From positions 1 to 12,694 of the forward strand of contig JADLDF010000294.1 in NCBI GenBank assembly GCA_020846815.1: DNA of 12,694 bases. Reading direction: 5' to 3'. The stretch is from Gammaproteobacteria bacterium (GTDB taxonomy: Bacteria; Pseudomonadota; Gammaproteobacteria; Steroidobacterales; Steroidobacteraceae). This document shows positions 8,272-12,694 of this stretch, piece after piece (the stretch's first letter is position 1; each line of letters starts with the position of its first letter). The notes beneath the pieces are model-generated. The model was not told the origin of the DNA and did no database searches. It worked only from the letters and a program-made list of their open reading frames with translations. Both the position numbers and the translations under genes were made by a program.

Positions 8272-8970
8272 ATGAAATGGCACAAACACATGAACCCAAT
8301 GGCGACGACGATGCGGCGCGCGCATCCCGAACACTGCGCTGGACATCACGCTGCTGCTGACCGTCGCGCCGCGCACCCTGCGCCGTGGGCTCTGCTCGTC
8401 GCGCTGCTGGCCGGCCTGCCGATCTGCGCAGGGGCTCGACAGGTGCTCGCTGGTACGGATGCGCTGCCGCCCGGTGCGACTCCAGCTGTTGGCGCGGTGC
8501 TGCTTGCCGACATGGCTGCACCGCCCAGCGCGACTGCACAGGCACTCGTGCCCGCGCCTGAAGCCGCAGCTCTGCCCTGGTCCTCGCTCTCGGCCGGGCA
8601 GCAGCAGCTTCTGCAGCGCTTCGAGGACAGGTGGGACGCGCTGCCACCGGCCCGGCAGAACGCGCTCGCGCGCGGCTCGCAGCGCTGGCTGGCGATGTCG
8701 CCGGAGCAGCGCGCGGCGCGCCGCCAGCAGTTCGAACAGTGGCGCGGCCTGTCGGACGCCGAGCGCCGGGTCGTGCGCCAGCGCTGGCAGCGCTTCAACG
8801 AGCTGACGCCGGCGCAGCAGGCCGCGGTGCGCCAGGCCTACCAGCGCTTCCGCCAGCTTCCGCCCGAGCGGCGCCAGGAGCTGCGCAGGAAGTGGAACGA
8901 AGCCTCGCCCGCCGAACGCCAGCAGATGCTGCAGCGGGTGCGCGAGCGCCAGCAGCGCCGTCAGCGCTAG
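8272..8970 (+). CDS. DUF3106 exported protein made of 18-residue repeats
   Basis: The product has 232 residues from ATG 8272. In-frame GTG codons at 8224 and 8254, or later ATGs up to 8311, are alternative starts. A hydrophobic stretch (PWALLVALLAGLPICAGA, about 38-55) looks like a signal peptide, with a long N-terminal region that suggests a later start. From residue 102 the sequence falls into six consecutive 18-residue units without gaps (102-209), followed by a Gln/Arg-rich remnant. The unit pattern is aromatic at position 2, Leu or Met at 5, Ser/Thr/Pro at 6, Arg or Gln near 10, and an aromatic, Ser or Leu near 16-17. DUF3106 proteins are predicted periplasmic and have no established function. 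It is the last gene of the cassette and ends 15 bases before the convergent small gene. Confidence 0.85.
   Translation: MKWHKHMNPMATTMRRAHPEHCAGHHAAADRRAAHPAPWALLVALLAGLPICAGARQVLAGTDALPPGATPAVGAVLLADMAAPPSATAQALVPAPEAAALPWSSLSAGQQQLLQRFEDRWDALPPARQNALARGSQRWLAMSPEQRAARRQQFEQWRGLSDAERRVVRQRWQRFNELTPAQQAAVRQAYQRFRQLPPERRQELRRKWNEASPAERQQMLQRVRERQQRRQR
8575..8898 (+). repeat. Six in-frame 54-base (18-residue) repeat units
   Basis: Units start at 8575, 8629, 8683, 8737, 8791 and 8845. Example units are RWLAMSPEQRAARRQQFE and RFNELTPAQQAAVRQAYQ. The register is exact at the protein level while the DNA copies are diverged, so this is an old structural repeat and not a recent slippage product. A seventh, degenerate unit follows (ASPAERQQMLQRVRE). 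Confidence 0.85.
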
Positions 8971-8985
8971 CGAGTCGCCGCCGCT

Positions 8986-9210
8986 TCAGCCCTGGGCGGC
9001 CAGCGCCGCTCCCAGCGCCAGGAAGACCGCGAGCGCCACCGTGATGACCCAGAGAGGATTGCCGGCGTCACCGGGAGCGGCCGCGACCGCCCTGTCGTCA
9101 TTGGCGGCTCTGTCCGGTCTGTTCTGTGATGCGTCGACGACGCGTTCACCGATGGGGCGAAGCTCCGTCGAAGGGTCCGGCTGCCGGGACTCGGTGACCG
9201 GTGCTTTCAT
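8986..9210 (-). CDS. Small single-pass membrane protein
   Basis: The product has 74 residues from ATG 9208-9210. AGGAGG seven bases upstream is the best ribosome binding site in the window and fixes this start over an in-frame codon at 9234. The first 50 residues are polar and charged with no clear fold (TELRPIGERVVDASQNRPD). The C-terminus is one hydrophobic helix (PLWVITVALAVFLALGAALA), followed only by AQG, as in tail-anchored proteins. I do not recognise a family. It lies downstream of lysR on the same strand with a 126-base gap that carries repeated GATATC motifs, so it may have its own regulated promoter. Coding status rests on the ribosome binding site, the membrane helix and the context. 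Confidence 0.7.
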   Translation of the reverse strand: MKAPVTESRQPDPSTELRPIGERVVDASQNRPDRAANDDRAVAAAPGDAGNPLWVITVALAVFLALGAALAAQG

Positions 9211-9269
9211 GATGCGTCCTCCTGCGGTCGCCACGGACCGCTGCAGATGAGGACACTAGGGGATCCGTA

Positions 9270-9320
9270 GATATCAATAAAGCGAAGAAAAACAGCTCTT
9301 GATATCGATGAAGTCGATAT
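9270..9320. promoter_or_regulatory. Candidate LysR operator: repeated GATATC motif upstream of the small membrane gene
   Basis: GATATCAATAAAG (9270-9282) and GATATCGATGAAG (9301-9313) are direct repeats 31 bases apart, about three helical turns. The second is part of an inverted repeat ATATCGA-TGAAG-TCGATAT (9302-9320), the size and AT-rich palindromic form typical of LysR-type sites. The stretch is AT-rich against its surroundings. A related copy overlaps the lysR start. Binding is inference. Confidence 0.5.
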
Positions 9321-9336
9321 AAAAAGCCCAAAAACC

Positions 9337-10185
9337 TCACGCCGCTTCTGCCGCCACTTTCCGGATGGTGTCGAGAGCGAGCGTCAGCGCAGCGTTGTCC
9401 GCCGCCGAGGCGAAACACAAATAGGCAGGCAGGCGGAACTCCGGCGCCTCCGGCACGCGATGCAGTCGCCCTGCATGCTCGTACTCGCGCACCAGCCGTG
9501 CCGGGAAATAGCCGGAGCCGCCATTGGCGAGCACGTGCTGCAGGCCCAGCCAGCCGACGTTCACGCTGAGTGCCGCACCCGGGTAGTCCGGGAACGCGAG
9601 GCTGTGGTGCGCGAAGAACTCCGGACCCCAGTCGACGTAGACGTAGCTGCCGTCGAGCCGCGCTCGTGGCTCGGCGCGCGTCGAGACCATGACCAGCCGA
9701 TCCTCGAGCAACGGCTCGATCGTGAGGCCGGGGCGCGCCTGGGGCGTGTACATGACGGCGACGTCGGCGCGCCCGTCCGTCAGCGCCTGCATCAGGTCCT
9801 CTTCGAAGCCGATCAGCGCGCGGACCAGGATGTCGGGCGCGAGTGCCGCAAAGGCCGGCAGCCAGCGCAGCAGCAGGTCTTCCCACAGCCCGATGCGTCC
9901 GCCCACGGTCAGCGCCGCGCGGAACCCGCCCGTGACGCCGATTTCCTGCCGCGCCTGCTCGACGGTGCGCGTCAGCAGCGAAGCGTGATGCTGGAAGCGC
10001 CGGCCGGCCGGCGTCAGCGTGGTTCCGGACTTGTTGCGCACGAACAGCTCCGCGCCGAGGTCGGCTTCCAGACGCTGGATGCGCGCGCTCACGGTCGATT
10101 GCGTGACGTGCAGCCGCTTCGCCGCCTCGACGAAGCTGCCGCTGGAGATCACCACCAGGAAGGTACGGGCGAGTTCGATATCCAT
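9337..10185 (-). CDS. LysR-family transcriptional regulator
   Basis: The product has 282 residues. The N-terminal winged helix-turn-helix lies at about 1-60 (MDIELARTFLVVISSGSFVE, AAKRLHVTQSTVSARIQRLE, ELFVRNKSGTTLTPAGRRF), followed by the linker helix. The C-terminal co-inducer-binding domain has the usual alternating pattern (LTVGGRIGLWEDLLLRWLPA, LMQALTDGRADVAVMYTP). The start MDIELARTFL resembles HdfR-like members. No Shine-Dalgarno is seen, and a GATATC-type motif overlaps the start codon, suggesting autoregulation. It is divergent from sodB with 93 bases between them, so sodB or the downstream small membrane gene are natural target candidates. The inducer cannot be told from sequence. 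Confidence 0.93.
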   Translation of the reverse strand: MDIELARTFLVVISSGSFVEAAKRLHVTQSTVSARIQRLEADLGAELFVRNKSGTTLTPAGRRFQHHASLLTRTVEQARQEIGVTGGFRAALTVGGRIGLWEDLLLRWLPAFAALAPDILVRALIGFEEDLMQALTDGRADVAVMYTPQARPGLTIEPLLEDRLVMVSTRAEPRARLDGSYVYVDWGPEFFAHHSLAFPDYPGAALSVNVGWLGLQHVLANGGSGYFPARLVREYEHAGRLHRVPEAPEFRLPAYLCFASAADNAALTLALDTIRKVAAEAA

Positions 10186-10213
10186 CGATGAAGCCGATAG
10201 CCAAGGCCGATAT
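10178..10213. promoter_or_regulatory. Candidate autoregulatory operator at the lysR start
   Basis: ATCGATGAAGCCGATA at 10184-10199 matches 15 of 16 bases of the motif at 9304-9319. A GATATC lies just before it (10178-10183), and GCCGATA recurs at 10193-10199 and 10206-10212. The motif covers the lysR start codon and the space toward sodB. Matches are seen directly; function is inference. Confidence 0.45.
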
Positions 10214-10220
10214 TCGTCGC

Positions 10221-10249
10221 TTTCCGCATGGTAGGGCAGCCGCTAGGGT
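10221..10249 (+). promoter_or_regulatory. Possible sodB promoter
   Basis: TTTCCG (10221-10226) and TAGGGT (10244-10249) are spaced by 17 bases, with weak matches to both consensus hexamers. The predicted start near 10256 gives a leader of about 23 bases. No better pair is seen in the 93-base lysR-sodB gap. Confidence 0.3.
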
Positions 10250-10278
10250 AAGCTACAGACTTCCCGACAGAGACCGGT

Positions 10279-10881
10279 ATGAATCTCGAGTTGCCACCCC
10301 TGCCATATGCCCTCGATGCGCTCGAGCCCCATTTGTCGCGAGGCACGCTCGCGGTGCATCACGGACGTCACCATGCCGCCTACGTCGAGAAGACCCGCGC
10401 CCTGGTCCGGGGAAGCGCGCTCGAGTCCGCCACCCTCGAGGACATCGTCAGGAAGAGTGCGGCCGACGCCGATCCGCGCCTGTTCAATGCCGCGGCCCAG
10501 GCTTGGAACCATGCATTCCTGTGGCAGTGCATGCGCGCCGGCGGCGGCGGTCCGGCGAGCGGTGCCGTCGCCGACCTGATCCGGCGCGACTTCGGCAGCC
10601 ACGACGCGTTCTGCCAGGCGTTCTCCACTGCTGCGGCCGACCAGTTCGGCAGCGGCTGGGCGTGGCTGGTGCTCGATGGCGGGCGGCTGCGCATCGTGAC
10701 GACGTCGAATGCCGCGACGCCATTGACGACGCCGCAAGTGCCCCTGCTGACGCTCGATGTCTGGGAGCACGCGTACTATCTCGACTACCAGCAGCGCCGC
10801 GCCGACTACATCGCCGCCTTCCTGGCGCATCTCGTCGACTGGACCTTCGTCGAGCGCAATCTGCAATCCGTCACGCGTTAG
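10279..10881 (+). CDS. sodB: Iron-type superoxide dismutase
   Basis: The product has 200 residues, close to E. coli SodB (193). It converts superoxide to oxygen and peroxide in the cytoplasm. The four metal ligands are present: His27 (VHHGRHHAAYV), His78 (AWNHAFLW), Asp160 and His164 (LDVWEHAYY). Tyr35 is the gateway tyrosine. Gln74 (AAAQAWNH) and Ala in TSNAATPL are the second-sphere residues typical of Fe enzymes; Mn enzymes instead place Gly at the first site and Gln at the second. There is no signal peptide. The ATG has only a weak ribosome binding site (AGAGA). The divergent LysR gene may control it. Confidence 0.96.
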   Translation: MNLELPPLPYALDALEPHLSRGTLAVHHGRHHAAYVEKTRALVRGSALESATLEDIVRKSAADADPRLFNAAAQAWNHAFLWQCMRAGGGGPASGAVADLIRRDFGSHDAFCQAFSTAAADQFGSGWAWLVLDGGRLRIVTTSNAATPLTTPQVPLLTLDVWEHAYYLDYQQRRADYIAAFLAHLVDWTFVERNLQSVTR

Positions 10882-11090
10882 CCACAACTCCTACATTGAT
10901 TCGGCATGCGCTGATCCATGGCGACATCAATATCCTATTGACGCATCCCTGATCCAATATACCCTCGACACCGAGAGGCGCGAAGGCTCGGTGGCGAACG
11001 TCCCGCAGCGCACCCAAGGGCGGGAACTCTCCGTCGGCTGAACCCGTCTCTTCATGACGAGACCGTGGTTTCGTTGCATGGGGGGCGAGG
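10882..11090. other. Intergenic region upstream of prkA with several small inverted repeats
   Basis: This 209-base gap holds CTGATCCA twice (10911-10918 and 10949-10956), a TATACC (10958-10963) that could be a -10, and a 7-bp stem CACCGAG/CTCGGTG (10969-10993). GTCTC/GAGAC (11046-11063) overlaps ACGAGACC/GGTTTCGT (11057-11074), and these two stems cannot form together. No sigma-54 GG-N10-GC pair and no sodB terminator with a T tract are seen. Short frames here show no coding support. Confidence 0.45.
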
Positions 11091-12694
11091 ATGCAGTCCA
11101 TACCCGTCGATCCGTCCGGCCCGGTCGCCCAGCGCAGGTCCGGCTTCGTCGAAGCACTAGGCGCGTTCGCCCGGCAGCATCGCGCCAACGCCTGGCAGGG
11201 TGGCTTTGGCGATTTCCTGACGCGCGTGCTGCCGACCAGCCCGGCTGCGCTGGCGCGCAGCAGCCACCAGTACATCTGGGACATGCTGCGCTGGTACGGC
11301 CGCGATACCGTCGGTGACGACGACAACCTCAAGGCGCGCGAACTGTTCCGCCGCGAGCTGTTCGGCATCGACGCGCCGCTCGGCCGCGTCGCCGACTATT
11401 TCAAGGCCGCAGCGGCCGGTTCCGACGTCGGCCGCCGCCTGCTGCTGCTGCTCGGGCCGCCCTCAGGCGGCAAGAGCACGCTGGCGATCCTGCTCAAGCG
11501 CGGCCTCGAGGAGTACAGCCGCACCGAGGAAGGCGCGCTGTACGCCATCGCCGGCTCGCCCCTGCACGAGTCGCCGCTGAACCTGGTGCCGGCGAGCCTG
11601 CGCGCCGAGTTCCGCGACAGTTACGGCATCGACGTGCAGGGCGAGCTCAGCCCCTGGGCGCGCGACCGGCTGATCCGCGAGTTCGACGGCGACTACCTGC
11701 GCATGCCGGTGGAACGGATCTTCCTCTCCGAAGCCACGCGCGTTGGCGTCGGCACCTATGCGCCGCATGATCCGACCACGGCGGACATCGCCGATCTCGT
11801 CGGCTCGGTGGATCTGTCGAAGGTGGCCGAGGTCGGCGATGAGGGCGACCCGCGCGCCTGGTCCTGGTCGGGCGCGGTCTACGCCGCGAGCCGCGGCCTG
11901 CTGGAAATGATCGAGATCCTGAAGGTCAAGCGCGAGTTCCTGTACCTGCTGCTGACGCTCACGCAGGAGAAGAACGTCAAGGTGTCGCGCTTCCCGCTGA
12001 TCCACCTCGACGAGACCATTCTCGCGCACACCAACCTCGCCGAGTTCAACAAGTTCCTGCAGGAGAAGGAGAACGAGGCCCTGCTCGATCGCATGGTCAT
12101 CGTGCGCGTGCCCTACGCGCTGTCCTACAAGGACGAGGCGCGGATCTACGCCAAGCTGGTCGCCGGTGCGCCGGCGTTCCGCGACGTGCACCTCGACCCG
12201 CACGCGCTGTCGCTCGCGGCGGTGTTCGCGATCCTGACGCGGCTCGTGCGGCCCGAGCGCGAGGGCCTGGACCTCTCCAAGAAGCTGCGCATCTACGCCG
12301 GCGAGGCCGTCGAGGGCTTCCCGGAGAGCGAGGCCGCGCGGCTGCACACCGAGTCGCCCGACGAGGGGCTCTCCGGCGTCAGCCCGCGCTTCGTGATCAA
12401 CGCGATCTCCAACGCGATCACGCGCAGCGACACGAAGAGTCTCACCAGCATGGAGCTGCTGCTCGCGCTCAAGGACGCGATCGAGAGCGACGCGCGCATG
12501 GACGCGCGCCAGAAGAAGCAGTGGATCGACCACCTCGTCGTGGCCCGCAAGGACTTCTACAACCGCTGGGTCAAGGAGGACGTGCACCGCGCGCTGTTCG
12601 CCTCGTTCGAGGGCGAGGCGCAGCAGCTGCTCGAGAAATACCTCGACGAGGTCGAGGCCTCGCTCGATGCGCGCGAGGTCAAGGACCCGATCAC
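11091..12694 (+). CDS. prkA: PrkA-family AAA+ serine protein kinase/protease (3' truncated by window edge)
   Basis: The frame is open from ATG 11091 to the window end: 534 codons plus two bases. GGCGAGG lies directly before the ATG. The PrkA AAA+ core has Walker A GPPSGGKS (about 122-129), a Walker B-like LIHLDET (about 303-309) followed by ILAHTN, and EKENEALLDRMVIVRVPY. The segments KRGLEEYSRTEEGALYAI, VERIFLSEATRVGVGTY and ADIADLVGSVDLSKVAE follow Bacillus PrkA more closely than E. coli YeaG. Full PrkA proteins are about 630-645 residues, so roughly 100 are missing. PrkA was first described as a serine kinase and later reported as an ATP-dependent protease in Bacillus. It usually precedes a DUF444 (YhbH/YeaH) gene and often SpoVR, which would lie beyond the window. 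Confidence 0.93.
   Translation, partial: MQSIPVDPSGPVAQRRSGFVEALGAFARQHRANAWQGGFGDFLTRVLPTSPAALARSSHQYIWDMLRWYGRDTVGDDDNLKARELFRRELFGIDAPLGRVADYFKAAAAGSDVGRRLLLLLGPPSGGKSTLAILLKRGLEEYSRTEEGALYAIAGSPLHESPLNLVPASLRAEFRDSYGIDVQGELSPWARDRLIREFDGDYLRMPVERIFLSEATRVGVGTYAPHDPTTADIADLVGSVDLSKVAEVGDEGDPRAWSWSGAVYAASRGLLEMIEILKVKREFLYLLLTLTQEKNVKVSRFPLIHLDETILAHTNLAEFNKFLQEKENEALLDRMVIVRVPYALSYKDEARIYAKLVAGAPAFRDVHLDPHALSLAAVFAILTRLVRPEREGLDLSKKLRIYAGEAVEGFPESEAARLHTESPDEGLSGVSPRFVINAISNAITRSDTKSLTSMELLLALKDAIESDARMDARQKKQWIDHLVVARKDFYNRWVKEDVHRALFASFEGEAQQLLEKYLDEVEASLDAREVKDPI

Noticed and set aside
8575..8898. Repeat units as a CRISPR array or tandem DNA repeat
   Set aside because: The DNA copies are diverged and only the protein register is kept; there are no spacers.
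10757..11041. Plus-strand frame running from sodB into the intergenic gap
   Set aside because: It begins inside sodB in another frame, has no ribosome binding site and no motif.

Overview
The window is GC-rich chromosomal DNA of a proteobacterium, most likely a gammaproteobacterium of the Xanthomonadales, Nevskiales or Steroidobacterales type. The reasons are the priA-argS-SPOR gene order (familiar from pseudomonads and xanthomonads), a Fe-type SodB, a xanthomonad-like sigma factor/DUF3619/DUF3106 cassette, and dense coding with many four-base gene overlaps. I see no insertion sequence, prophage, CRISPR array, rRNA or tRNA.

Layout. (1) 1-411 (+): C-terminal end of a HipA-family kinase, cut by the left edge. 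(2) 540-6503 (-): priA, then argS, a SPOR-domain membrane protein, a small helix-hairpin-helix protein and a DUF4349 lipoprotein. The last four are tightly coupled: an overlap, a 2-base gap, and an ATGA overlap. A perfect 68-bp AT-rich palindrome sits between priA and argS. A hairpin built from DnaA-box-like sequences lies just upstream of priA. (3) 6836-8970 (+): four-gene sigma-factor cassette, consisting of the sigma factor, a membrane-anchored DUF3619-like candidate anti-sigma factor, a secreted Pro/Ala-rich acidic protein, and a DUF3106 protein made of exact 18-residue repeats. (4) 8986-10185 (-): a LysR regulator and, downstream of it, a 74-aa single-pass membrane protein with a strong ribosome binding site. 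A repeated GATATC-type motif lies before both. (5) 10279-10881 (+): Fe superoxide dismutase, divergent from lysR. (6) 11091-12694 (+): a PrkA AAA+ protein, resembling the Bacillus type more than E. coli YeaG, cut by the right edge.

How the genes may work together. The minus-strand block combines housekeeping functions (replication restart, tRNA charging) with envelope proteins. The sigma cassette looks like a self-contained envelope-sensing unit: a cytoplasmic sigma factor, a membrane regulator and two exported proteins, translated in series. The lysR/sodB pair and prkA suggest oxidative or starvation stress functions, but no direct regulatory link is proven.

The items most worth a second look are the 68-bp palindrome, the DnaA-box hairpin at priA, the 18-residue repeat protein within the sigma cassette, and the repeated candidate operator around lysR. 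Gene identities come from reading translated motifs and remembered family features; no database search was made.
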